NCBI GenBank assembly: GCA_963969595.1
Contig: OZ018418.1
Span: 6,329,001 to 6,393,000, forward strand
DNA length: 64,000 nucleotides
From: Neckera pumila
Taxonomy: Eukaryota; Streptophyta; Bryopsida; Hypnales; Neckeraceae
Reading direction: 5' to 3'
How positions within the stretch are numbered: the stretch's first letter is position 1; the number at the start of each line of letters is the position of its first letter. This document shows positions 12,490 to 22,739 of this stretch, piece after piece. The notes under the pieces are model-generated. The model was not told the origin of the DNA. It made no database searches and was given only the letters and a program-made list of their open reading frames with translations. A program made the translations under genes and the position numbers.

Positions 12490-12775
12490 CCCGTCTGACC
12501 AGACCTAGAAGCGGTCCAGTGTTGGACCAGCAAACGGCCAATGCGGACGCGCCTTGGACGTGCTGTCCGCCTGCCGGACCTCCGCCGTCCGCCTCCGCGA
12601 CGTCCGGCCGCCTTCCCGTCCGCTTTGGGGACGGCCGACCGGCTACGCGTCCGCTTCGGCACCCTCCACACTACTCCGTACGCTTCGGCTCCGTCCAACC
12701 ACCGCGTGCGTCCGGATCCGACCGCCCTCTCGACCGATGTTTCCGTCCGACATGTTCCGTCCGCCGTAGAAGCAA
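12490..12775. repeat. GC-rich GTCCGCC island 3, upstream of the AESGW/RING gene
   Basis: The plus strand is dense in GTCCGCC, GTCCGC and CGTCCG words. The right part, from CTCTCGACCGATGTTTCCG onward, is nearly identical to the island at 18890-19140 and so is the following flank, showing that the two are paralogous. Open frames inside it are composition artefacts. Confidence 0.8.
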
Positions 12776-12910
12776 TGTTGAAATTATTCTTTGAACATTG
12801 GATTCCAGAATAGATTTCTTTTATACCCACAGATACCATTCAATGCAAGAAGTATCCAATGTGACAATTCATGTGGGAATGTTTAACAATTTTCTGTCCT
12901 CTCATTTTAA

Positions 12911-13839
12911 CCCCTAAAGGACCGAGGCCCTTTTCGTGCCCCAAAACACTCAAAACTGCCATTTCTATAGTAAAAAGTTAAAAAATTTGAAAAATGTTTT
13001 TTTTTCTCATCTAACTGTAGGATTTTACACCTAAGTAGTATAAGAATGTGTGGAAAAAAATTCAGAATTTTTGACCGCACAAATTGCAAGATATCTGCAT
13101 TTAAAGTGAAAAAAACAAGTTTTTCAGCACATTGCGAGACTAGATTTTTTGACTTTGAACATTTTTAACTTAAAACTTTTGCACTACAAAGTTTTAGCTT
13201 TAAATGTTTGTAGTGGGGAATTGCGTTGAGAGTCTAGGAAAAAAAAAAAGCTCAAAACCACTTAATTATCATTCTCTAAAAAAATGTTAAATAGAATTAG
13301 ATACAAGATAGAAGGAAAATCTAAACCATTCATATATTTTGAATGAAATTAAAATGCACTAATCCCAATGGTGAGATTGTTCTAACAAGTAATATAAAGC
13401 ATGGGAAAAAAAAAAAAAAAAAAATTTGAAAAATTGCATTCCAAAATGCATCCTAGAAGTTATTTTTTTGAAAAAGATGCTGTAATTGCCTAAAAAACAA
13501 GAATGTCCATAACTTTCTCATAACAAATCCAAGTGAAATGAATCAAAGCTTTCCAAATAGGCAAAAATATAATCTATGAGAAGAAAATATAAGAAAAAAA
13601 AATTCAAAATTTTGTCCATTATTTTTTGTTGCCCGGGCTGCCCGCCGTCCCCTATTTTGAGCTTATTTGGTCATAACTTTTGTTCACGGGCACCAATTGT
13701 GGAAAAAGTTATATTCCCACAAAGCTAATCAAATTTTCTACCTTTTTAAAAGTTTCAAAAAATTCACAAAAAATTTCAGCCCATAGGTACCTGCCCAAAA
13801 ACGCATTTGTCTCCCAAAGGGACAATGGTCCTTTAGGGG
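12911..13839 (+). mobile_element. full-length TTAA-flanked MITE, family A (piggyBac-like)
   Basis: The 929-bp element has perfect terminal inverted repeats of at least 13 bp (CCCCTAAAGGACC at the left, GGTCCTTTAGGGG at the right) and a TTAA duplication (12907-12910 and 13840-13843). A paralogous segment at 19141-19440 carries the same flanks with a single TTAA and no element, confirming the ends. TTAA targets and CCC-starting termini are typical of the piggyBac superfamily. There is no coding capacity, so mobilisation would need a transposase elsewhere. Other copies are at 27976-28913, 27103-27893, 35781-36549 and 38229-39150, with partial ones at 7925, 23370 and 39561. Confidence 0.9.
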
Positions 13840-13869
13840 TTAAAACGCCTAGTATACCAAAAACCCAAA

Positions 13870-13912
13870 TTGTAAACCCTAAACCCTAGACCCTAGACCC
13901 TAAAACTCCCAT
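13870..13912 (+). repeat. degenerate telomere-type CCCTAAA repeats
   Basis: AAACCCTAAACCCTAGACCC and related words form a short interstitial block of plant-type telomere-like sequence. The paralogous segment at 19300-19335 has the same block with extra substitutions. Confidence 0.7.
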
Positions 13913-13919
13913 AAGATAA

Positions 13920-14345
13920 AAGAATCAGGGCAAGTTTTGGGGGATTCCCGTATTAAATTTTAACAAATGATGTCTACACTAAATACTCATGGATTTTACA
14001 ATTGGAATTCATATTGAATTTGTAATTTTTTTGTATTAGACTCTGTAATTCACACTTTTTAACATTGACTAAATTCCAATGTGGATGAATCATTATTTCT
14101 AATGGTGAATGACAAGGGACCATTGTTTACGATTCACCTTATAAATTTTAAGTAATAATTTTTAGCCAAAATAGTCTTTGATTGTACAAATGGTCCCTTG
14201 TATAAGACTTCTTCTAAATTTTTTTTATCTTTGTACTCTTTGTTTTTAGAGGGGACTTAAATGGAGTGCATATGAATTGTGGTTTGTAATGGCCAATGAG
14301 AAGGGACCATTGTTTAGGATTTTCGTTGTAAATTTTAAATAATGC
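13920..14345. repeat. ~185-bp dispersed and tandem repeat
   Basis: Two partial units contain GGGACCATTGTTTA and AATTGTGGTTT blocks. The same unit recurs at 18150-18310 and twice in tandem at 19440-19805, where the spacing is about 185 bp. The gag-like element at 14.4-17.6 kb appears inserted next to or into this repeat. Confidence 0.6.
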
Positions 14346-15474
14346 CTAACAATTGGAGCTTGCTTTGTGTCGCAGCACAGGGCAAGCAAATTCCCAGTTA
14401 TACTACCAAAAACCACTTTAAAGTATAACAAAGTGGCTCTAAAGATCGAACCTGCGAGATTCTGTGAAGTAGATAGCCTTATTTGGTCTCTAAGCTAAGT
14501 CAATACCTATATTTCCTCTTCCGGTTCTAACACCACAACTGGAAACACAACAACACCAAGAACTACAATCAGACCCTTCTTCTCCTTCTCCAATCCAGTC
14601 CACTTTCCGATCCGGTCTGATCAGCTCACATCCGCTCTTACTACCATCTGGTTTAGTTTTACCTCTGTTTTACCATCAGAGGGTTTGCCTCTTGATTTTG
14701 AAAGTGGCAAGCCCGCCGCTCCTTCCGTGACTTATAGTGGCTGAAGACCCACTTCTCTATTCTCCCATTTCCTACACTAATACGGATCCGGTTTGATCCT
14801 TCACAACAATCTAGAAAACCCTCCGGATCGCCGGTCATACAAAGACCCCCCGTACGATCCTCTCATACTACAACGACCTCGGTGCCACGTTCCGTCTGTA
14901 CAAAGCCAGGCGGCTGCAAGTGAACCCGTCCGTTCCAACGTGAACTAAAGTTCTTTCGTTTATCCACTAAGGCAGAGAGATCTCTCAGGAGATCGGACAC
15001 TCAACCGGATTTCCCACCCAGGAGTTCTGACACGACTAAGGAATCCCTCCCTATCCGCCTAGCCTAACAACGTCTGTCTCGCCCGGAATCCTAAACCTTA
15101 GAGATGCTGAGGAACTGAAATCCACTCCCAACTCTTTCACAACCCGCTCACTTACACATAAGATCAAAACAAGAACGCCAAAGGGAGAAATCACACCCGC
15201 ACCAGCATATGCCTTCCTAACTCCTCACCACACAACCTTGCCACACACCGGAGAGACACGCAACAAGAGACCAAGAGAAGACGTACACAAAATTTGGGCG
15301 AAAAGACTTGCAGCTCCCAAGCAGGGGCTGACTTATATACAACTTGAGTACAAAGCAAAAAGGCCTCCGAAAATCCGCGCTGGACATTCGGGTCCGATCC
15401 TAACCGGCCAGACCGGATGAACATCCGATCCGGTCCTAACTATCTTACAAAACTTTACATTCCTAACTACCTAC

Positions 15475-17064
15475 CTACTCTCCAACTCCCCCACCCAGCG
15501 TAGGACTCTTGGGTTCCTCGGGCAGTTGGTTGAAGACATCCGCAAAGTTCCGGCTCCGCTCCCCGGTAGCTGGATCCGGAAGATCTGACCCTGGTGATGA
15601 ATCCAGATGAATTGGTTGTCTAGGCCCAGGTCTCCGGTTACTCTTCCTCAACTCGGGTGTCTGATCCTTGGGCTCCCTCGGATTCAACCCTCCAGCTACG
15701 AAAGAATCCGGTACCGATAGGTCCGAGAGGTGGATCTCTAGGGAGTACATGGACCCGTTCAGCTTTCGATTGCTGATGTCCATCCGGTTGGCTGCCTCTC
15801 TCACTGCCGCCAAAGATGCTTCCACCCGATCGGTGAAGTCAGTGAGGATCCGAACTATCCGGGAACCGGATACCTTCTTCTCCTCATGCACCCCTTTGTC
15901 AAATAGTGCTACCTTGACTACGGTGGATCCGGACTGTAGCCTTGTCTTCCCTGAGGGCTACCATGTCAACCCGTAGGGTGTCGACTTCCTCCTGAAGCCG
16001 ACGGATCTCTGCCTCCTGCCTCCGGTGCTCATCCGGATCGGACAGATACTGACCCACCTTATCCGGTAAATCACTATCTACCGGTGCACCTACCAGACCT
16101 TCGATAGCGACGAGGGCCCTCCTCTTGACTTCCCAGTCCGCTCATATCCCGCATAGGATTACCATCAAGTGGTTGAACGGGTTGGTCGGGTCTTCGGGAT
16201 CCGGCATCTCCACATCCGGTCCTTGCTCTGGAGTGGACCGGGTGGTAGGGGGGGTCCTCGCTTGCGAGGAGGCGTTGTCTTCATCCGCTTCCTCGGTTAG
16301 GATTGCTCCTCCTCTTCTTCCTCTTCCGTTTTGGGTTTGGACCCGGTTTGCTCTTCCTGTTCGTCATTCAAACTTGACTCCCCGTACTTCAAGATGGACT
16401 CCTGAAGGCTCCACGTTTTCTCCTTCGTCTCTGTGAGGAGTTGGTTCCGGTGGTAGAGGTGGAAGAGATAGGGACTCAAGGGAGTGGCCCTACTCTTTCC
16501 GATCCTCGTTACCAGCTGGGACACCAGATCGGAAAAGATTTGGGCCCAGTTCACTTTCCGTTCCCCGCCCAAGGAACCGAAAATGGTATTGCTGATGGTC
16601 ATCGTCACTCTCGTCAGCTTCTCCGGGTGGATGATCGGAACCAGGAACTGCAGGAGGTTGCGGTGCCAGTCGCTCTTACAATTCGTGACCGCGTACTCGT
16701 CCTTGTTACTGGGCTCCCCATGAAATTTGCGATGGATGAACTTGTCCTTCCTTCCTGCCATGCCGAAACCTCCAATTCAGAAGTTGTAAACTTCCCTCCA
16801 CCGCTCTTCTTCCCATTCGGTCAAGCGGCCCCGGAGAGTGTTGTCGAACTCGTTTGACGCCTTACACCTAATCTCTCTCACCATCCGCTCCTACCTAAAC
16901 CCCCAGGGTTTATCCATCAACACGAGGCATCCCATGGCGTTGAGATCCTCCATGTGCTCGGACCTGGCCGGTTCCTCCGTGGAAATGACCGGAACTACCT
17001 TTTGGAATTTGACGTTGGAGGAGGAACTGGGCATGCCCGGTCTAGCCTTACGCAACTGAGGCAT
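15475..17064 (-). pseudogene. gag-like protein gene with stops and frameshifts
   Basis: Starting at ATG 17064 (MPQLRKARPGMPSSSSNVKF), the frame reads through a TAG and a TGA into MAGRKDKFIHRKFHGEPSNK (16761). It continues with a conserved-looking block (NTIFGSLGGERKVNWAQIF, GIGKSR-like RIGKSRATPLSPYLFHLYH) and a Glu-rich run. After a frameshift near 16320 it carries DPTNPFNHLMVIL, a coiled coil (EIRRLQEEVDTLRVDMVALR) and, after another shift near 15895, a second helical segment and a Pro-rich tail ending at 15475. I recognise the block only as a gag-like family seen with plant retroelements and am unsure of the name. A diverged fragment lies at 1239-1480. The gene is inactive as it stands. 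Confidence 0.5.
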
Positions 17065-17336
17065 GGACACTAATGGCCACTGGACCCTTACCGATCGCTA
17101 CCTCACTCTCTCCTAGCCGCACGTCTCGTTCTTCACTTCCTCTTGTCCGATCTCAACCAGAAAACACCACAAAACCTGCAACCCACACGCTTTCTACCTT
17201 TCCTACACTCTCGGACATGCCCGGCCGGAAGCACACACACATACAACGGCTCTGGCATAGACGGAGGCGTAAAAGCGCTCAAGGTCAGTTCCAGAGCTCG
17301 AGGGAAGTAAAGGAGTGAAAATGAGGACGACCAGCT

Positions 17337-17344
17337 CTTATATA
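17337..17344 (-). promoter_or_regulatory. TATA box of the gag-like element
   Basis: The minus strand reads GGACTATATAAGAGCTGG about 275 bp upstream of ATG 17064, with a CTCATTTTCACTCC start-like region ~25 bp downstream. Confidence 0.5.
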
Positions 17345-17580
17345 GTCCTAGGACCCCTGGCAGGTCATCATGACTTTTTCCGGTCCGGTCCATATCAATC
17401 CGGTCCAACTCTAATCCGATCTGAGGTAAGATCCGGATGTAATTCCGTTCCTGAATACTAACATTCTGACCGGATCAGATCCAGCTTTCTCCTTACTCGA
17501 TTAGCATTGTCACTCTCCAGTTTTTTTCTGCCCTTCTAACCGGATATGGATCCTAATTACCCGTTTCCATTCCATTATTT

Positions 17581-18885
17581 AGATAAGCAAAGGAAAACCA
17601 AAAATTCTGGTTGTGACACTTTGCTATGCATTAAATATATTACTTTCATCAATTTTTCATGTGATAGAATGTAGATAAACAAAGTATGTATAATCTTTAA
17701 ATGAAAATATTGACATCCTCATACAGTACTCTTTGGAAAAAAATGATACTGCAATATAAAGTAATTGAAGAATAGATTTATATTGTGATTTTTTCAAAAT
17801 AACCTTTGCAAAAATGAATACATTGCAATAAGAATGAATTAATACCGTGAAGTATGTAAGTACAATCTTCACATTTGATTATATAGAGCAATGCTGGCGA
17901 TTGGTGCTTCCTTATTCTTTAATATCACATTTTAAAAAGACATGAAATTTATCTATAGTTTTGTGGTCTGAAAAGTTTCTTTGAAATTTCTTTAGAAGTA
18001 TTCATTTGATTTTCAAATATTTCACAAATAGAATATACACTATATAGTAGAAAGTAGACTATGGCTATTACAAAAGCAATTCAATTTCCATAATATTATA
18101 ATTCAAAATGGAATCATGATATTATAGAGGGTGTTGTGATTTTAGTAGTAGGATGTTTAGACAAAATAGTCGTGGATTGTACAAATGTGTTTTTTTTTTA
18201 AACTTCTAATTTTTTTTGGGATCTTTGTACTCTACGTTCTTCGAGGGATTGAATTGGAATGCAGATGAATAGTGGTTTCATATGATGAATAACAGGGGAT
18301 CATTTTTTACCTAACACCCTCCTTCTCTTAGATTCTATATCCTCGCAATCAGCCTTGCTAAAATAACAAAACCTCTAGCCAATACATGGTTGTACGTGAG
18401 TAGCAAATATTATTTGTTAATGAAGAAGCTAGTCATGTACTTTGAGGGTTTGGAGGGCAAAGTTTTGAGTTTCGAACGTAAATGTTTGTGGTTGGATTCT
18501 ATTACAAACATCCCAATTGGAGACACAAAACTCCACCCCTCTAATAAGTAATAAACCCCTTCATAAGCAAATCATCATCCCTCCCACATACAAATACAAA
18601 TTCCCGGGACGTTTTTTTTTTTTTTAAGTGATGGGCTACCACAACCAAACCAAATCCCCCAACAAAGGGGGTGACATCACCGCACAAGGGAGAGGATGTC
18701 ACTTGGATTCGAACACCAGACTGCCTCCAATCCAAATGAGTTGTAAGAAGCCCATGACTTACGGCCATCCCCTTGATGGTACTATAAGGTCTCTTCGTTC
18801 CCACACGGAACGACCTTCGGTGTGACATTGTGAGTCCTTTGCAGTTTTATCCTTTATTTTGATTTATCCCGAAGCCCCCAATATG
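17581..18885. other. gene-free AT-rich stretch
   Basis: No supported gene. One diverged copy of the ~185-bp repeat lies at about 18150-18310. Positions 18600-18835 resemble a short noncoding insert of higher GC content of unknown origin. Confidence 0.6.
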
Positions 18886-18889
18886 AAAC

Positions 18890-19140
18890 ACAACATGTCC
18901 GCTGTGCTCTCCCGTCTTGCCGTCCGCCTTGCCGTCCGCCCTGAAGTCCGCCACTGCTGCCAGAGCGTCCGACCAATCGGGACCCCGTCCGCCTCGCCGC
19001 CGCCTTCGTCCGCCCTGTCGCGGTGTCCGCTGTATGCGTCCGCCATGTACGTCCGCATCCGACCCCCTAGTCCGTCCGCCTTCTTTGTCCGCCCTCTCGA
19101 CCAATGTTTCCGCCCGATATGCTCCGTCCGCTGTGGAAGC
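18890..19140. repeat. GC-rich GTCCGCC island 4
   Basis: GTCCGCC and CGTCCGCC words dominate. The right part and the following 120 bp are paralogous to 12720-12906. There is no gene next to it on either side, so it appears to be an orphaned or duplicated promoter island. A small related patch lies at 19806-19865 (TCCGTCCGCC, GACCGTCCGC). Confidence 0.8.
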
Positions 19141-19440
19141 ATTGTTGAAATTATTCTTCGAACATTGGATTCCAGAAAAGGTTTCGTTTATGCCCAGAGA
19201 TGCCGTTCGATGTAAGAAGTATCCAATGTGACATTCATGTGGGAATTTTAACTATTTTTTGTCCTCTCATTTTAAAAGGCTTTGTATATCGTAAACCAAA
19301 ATTTTAAACCCTAAATCCTAGACCCTAGATCCTAAAACTTCCATAAAATTAAAGAATGAGGGCCAATTTTTGGAGATTCCTGTATTAAATTTTAACAAAT
19401 GATTTCTACACTAAATACTCCGGGATTTTACAATTGGAAT
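19141..19440. repeat. paralogous duplicate with an empty MITE site
   Basis: The sequence parallels 12771-12910 joined directly to 13844-14020: TTCGAACATTGGATTCCAGA, GTCCTCTCATTTTAA, then GGCTTTGTATATCG and the CCCTAAA block. At 19271-19274 there is a single TTAA where the other copy carries the 929-bp MITE. Confidence 0.85.
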
Positions 19441-19805
19441 TCATGTAGGACTTATAAATTTCAAATAATGATGTTTGGTCGAAATAGTTGTGGATTCTAC
19501 AAATGGTCCCTTGTATAAAACTTCTTCTAATTTTTTGGAATGTTTGTATTTTACATTTTTAGAAGGACTTAATTTAAGTGCAGGTGAATTGTGGTTTCTA
19601 ATACTTTCATACAAGGCATTTTTGTTTAGGATTCCCCTTGTAAATTTCAAATAATGATGTTTGGATAAAATAGTTGTGGGTTCTACAAATGGTCCCTTGT
19701 ATAAAACTTCTTCTAATTTTTTGGAATGTTTGTATTTTACATTTTTAGAGGGACTTAATTTAAGTGTGGATGAATTGTGGTTTCTAATAGTTTCATACAA
19801 GGCAT
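19441..19805. repeat. two tandem ~185-bp repeat units
   Basis: AAATAATGATGTTTGG recurs about 185 bp apart, followed in each unit by ACAAATGGTCCCTTGTATAA. The second unit is cut by a small GTCCGCC patch at 19806. Confidence 0.75.
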
Positions 19806-20016
19806 TCCGTCCGCCATGACGTCTGTTGAATCGACCGGGTGACCGTCCGCTGCTTCCAGCGGACAATCATTTCCCACATGCCGAATGATGGCGACCGATA
19901 GGGTCACCGACTTATCGATCTAAGACGGCGTCACTTACAATGAGATATTGAATTATCAATAGATATTGTTTCTGTGGTGTCAAGACTGGAGTCATGATCT
20001 AAAAGCGACCATTTAA

Positions 20017-20695
20017 CTCCTAAATGCTCAGGGCACCAAACCCAAATCTGGTGTTTGCAGAACTTTGAAGTTAAATAAAACCTAACAAAATTGCTATTTT
20101 TAGTAGCTTATATTTTTAGAAATCTCTTCTTGAAGTCTAATTTTAGTACCAAAAATCCGATTTTGAAAATAAATAATACTGATTTTTCTATTCAAGTTTT
20201 TATACAAGGGTACCGATTGCAATCTTGACTTCCCGTAGTGTTGAGAGTTCTTGGGAATGAGCCTCAAATACACTAGATCTTGGAGAAAAAATCACATTCA
20301 AAATTCATTTAAAAAAATTGTAGAGTAGATTTTTAGAAGCCATAAATTGATAAGGGTTATACAAGTTAGGCCCTTTAACCTCAAATTTTTTTGGTCACCA
20401 ACTTTTCAGATTTGACTTGTGTAAAGAAGGTTGAAAGATTTTTGTAGTTTTAGCACCTTTATAGTCAAAAATTATAATCTTTCACTCAATAAGTGATATT
20501 GTTATGTTTTTTTTTTCTATGATATCTCTAACATGACCAATTCCAATTTGTACGATTATAATTAAAAAAAAAATTGATACAATTTATCAAAATGTTAGCA
20601 TTTTGTTCAATTTAGAGCAAATTCGAAGAAACACAAAATAGGCCTTGGGCATTTTGAAGTAAGGGCTGGGCTGCCTATTTTGTAGGTTCGACTGA
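20017..20695 (+). mobile_element. TTAA-associated repeat family B, right end unresolved
   Basis: A TTAA (20013-20016) is followed by CTCCTAAATGCTCAGGGCAC, related to the starts of the repeats at 34967 and 45789. The internal block around 20205-20535 (TACAAGGGTACC, TTAGGCCCTTTAACCTCA) recurs at 26829-27960 and 35500-35775. In those two copies a reverse-orientation family-A MITE interrupts the block; here the block is continuous. Confidence 0.5.
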
Positions 20696-20699
20696 ACAT

Positions 20700-21080
20700 G
20701 GCCCTGTTCGCCTCGCAGACACCCCCGTCCGCGACGTCCGACGTCTGCGTCCGCGTTTCCGACGTCTCCATCCGTGTTTCCGACGTCTCTGTCCGCCATG
20801 GTGACGCCTGCGTCCGCTACGACACCGGCCCCGTAGTCCGCGTTCCACGTCCGCCTTCCAGCACCATCCGCCTGTCCGCGTCGTCCGCCTTTCCCCTCCG
20901 TCTGTTTTGTCCGTCTGTCGGTCCGTCCGCCCGTCGTCGATGGCCGTGCAACCTATCAGACGGTGATTTCTGTCTACTGGATCCTAGCATTTGCCTCCAA
21001 GCCGTCTGATGTGGTCATACGCGTTCGCCTCAGCTCGTCCGCCATCGTACTGAATAAATAGCGTGGCGGACGGCTCATTT
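20700..21080. repeat. GC-rich GTCCGC island 5, upstream of the AESGW/Gly-Tyr gene
   Basis: The plus strand repeats GACGTCTCCGTCCGC and CGTCCGCC-type words and ends with GGCGGACGGCTCATTTC. It lies directly upstream of the gene at 21321. Frames inside it are not regarded as genes. Confidence 0.8.
21053..21061 (+). promoter_or_regulatory. TATA-like box upstream of the AESGW/Gly-Tyr gene
   Basis: AATAAATAG is followed by CGTGGCGGACGGCTCATTTC and TTCACAAGC. The same order of TATA-like box, CGGACG word and TCA(C) start region occurs at 24402 on the plus strand and 12489 on the minus strand. Confidence 0.45.
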
Positions 21081-21320
21081 CTTCACAAGCATTTCCCTCC
21101 CAGAGTGGACGATCCAGTGCCTGATTTTAGTTTGTGGCTTTGCGCGTCCCTTTCAGTCAAGTGCGCAAATGGTTGGGCTTGAAGGTGGGACTGCTTCACG
21201 CAATTTATTTCAAGTGAGTACGTAAGGGTTTTTTATTGTAACTGTGTAACATTTTGTCTGCACATTGGAGAAATTCATGTGAACTTGGTGATCAAGAAAG
21301 AGGATTTAAATCAGATCACC

Positions 21321-22511
21321 ATGCCTCGCGATAAACCCTCAAAAAATAGTAAGAAGGGCAAGTTCCAAGACATAAATTGGGACGATTGGGCCAACCCGAA
21401 TTGTGTAGCGGAAAGTGGATGGGAGTCGTCATCCAATAAAACTTGGTCTTGCACTACGTGCAAGAAGTATATGAAAATGACGCACCTCGCCAAAATTTGG
21501 CCAAAAGAATGCGCCATTGTACAAGTTCCTCGTTGGGAAGGTGCACAGTCATCGTGCTTGAGCAAACACTTCATCCACCGATACGATGAAGTAACGCGGA
21601 ATGCTAATATACGTGACTCCAAATCAAATATCATGAACTATTCCAACATGGCCATGGTTTGGGCGGAGATTGTACTCCACAAAGATGTAGATTGGCACAC
21701 CATTTATGGAAAATCGGTGACCAATTTGAATCGCAGTGAAGCAACTATTTATACAAGCTGGACTCAACTAAGCGATTGCATGCCAGAGTGGTCCAATCGA
21801 GGACAGTTTGGATTTCCTGCAATAGTGATGCCGAATGCCGAGGATGAATACTCAGACGACGACGACGATGATGATGAGGGTGCAACACGTGTGACACCTG
21901 TAGAGAGGCACGAGCGTAAAGAAAGTCGAAAAGACATTGAGTATGAGCAGCAATTGCAAGAAGCAACACGTAGGAGTCTGGAAGACCGTGGGCAACAATA
22001 AGGGGAACATGGGTCATACTGTCGCAATGATTCTAGCCAAGGGGGCTCGCAATACTATTATGGATCCACTGCAGGTGATTCTAGTCGAAGGGGCTCACAG
22101 TACTATTCTGGATCTAGTGCAGGTGGTTCATATGCACATCATGAACATCAGGGATCATATGAACGTGAATGCGGTGCACGTGATCCACAAGCTGGGGGCC
22201 GTGGTTCATACTACAATAACAACCCTCAAATTGGCTCTTGTAGCGGAGGAGGGAGCCATGGAACCACGCGCTATACTCCTTCTAGTGAGGGCAGGTCCCA
22301 GTATGATTTGGGGCGTATTCCAGGTGGTTCGTATGGGCATTATGGAAGATATGATACCGGTGGTTCAACTGGAGGATTGTCCGAACGAAATCTTCCAGTT
22401 CCCCCTCCAACTTTTGAAGGTCCTTACTACGGAAATTATGGACAAGGAGGTGCATCAACCAGACATGGAGACACCTACGGTGGAGGACCATATCTCGGAG
22501 TTTATGGGTGA
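21321..22511 (+). pseudogene. AESGW-domain protein with Gly/Tyr/Ser-rich tail, one in-frame UAA
   Basis: From ATG 21321 (MPRDKPSKNSKKGK) the frame reads to TAA 21999-22001 and, in the same frame, on to TGA 22509-22511 (397 codons in total). Residues ~15-135 form the domain shared with the gene at 9156-12242: AESGWE, CKKYMKM, KIWP, HFIHRYDEV, MNYS and DVDW. An acidic run (DDDDDDDEG) and a charged helix follow. After the UAA the frame is rich in Gly, Tyr and Ser (for example GGSYGHYGRYDTGG), a low-complexity, prion-like composition often found in RNA-binding or condensate-forming proteins; that functional reading is inference. The UAA replaces what looks like part of a QQQ run (GQQ-stop-GEH). 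An intron in the 5' UTR is possible (CAAGTGAGT at ~21208). An alternative upstream in-frame start exists at 21279. Confidence 0.65.
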
Positions 22512-22739
22512 GGGTCTACCGCCCCAACTCAAAGAGATGACACCGATTCAGATTCCGAGTGAAGTATGTTGGACTATTGTAGGCACTCTCGCACAGTACG
22601 GTCAAGTGATTGTAATTAGCTGCCATAAAATTATAGAATGTGGCAAGTGCAGTAATGTAATGATGGTAAGTATTACGGAGGTATTTTTGAGTTTTGATGA
22701 AAACACAATACATCACAATGTGTACTTAGAGTAGTAAAT

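Larger units (their letters stand above)
14430..17580 (-). mobile_element. gag-like retroelement, ends not resolved
   Basis: This 3.1-kb block is clearly more GC-rich than the flanks and full of CCGGATCCGG-like words. It contains a minus-strand gag-like gene (15475-17064) and a TATA box upstream at 17337-17344. The ~1 kb downstream of the gene (14430-15470) has no supported coding sequence, although a second TATA-like GTATATAAG lies near 15335. I compared the two TATA regions and they are not obvious direct repeats, so long terminal repeats are not demonstrated. No reverse transcriptase or integrase is visible, which suggests a non-autonomous element. Confidence 0.5.

Noticed and set aside
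12261..12839. 192-codon antisense frame and several sense frames over island 3
   Set aside because: Composition artefact of GTCCGCC repeats overlapping the promoter region of the AESGW/RING gene; the paralogous island at 18.9 kb does not conserve the frames.
13870..13912. A true telomere end
   Set aside because: Only a few degenerate CCCTAAA units, duplicated as part of a larger segment and flanked by ordinary sequence.
15191..17408. Several forward frames across the gag-like block
   Set aside because: Shadows of the minus-strand frame in GC-richer DNA; they lack the conserved blocks.
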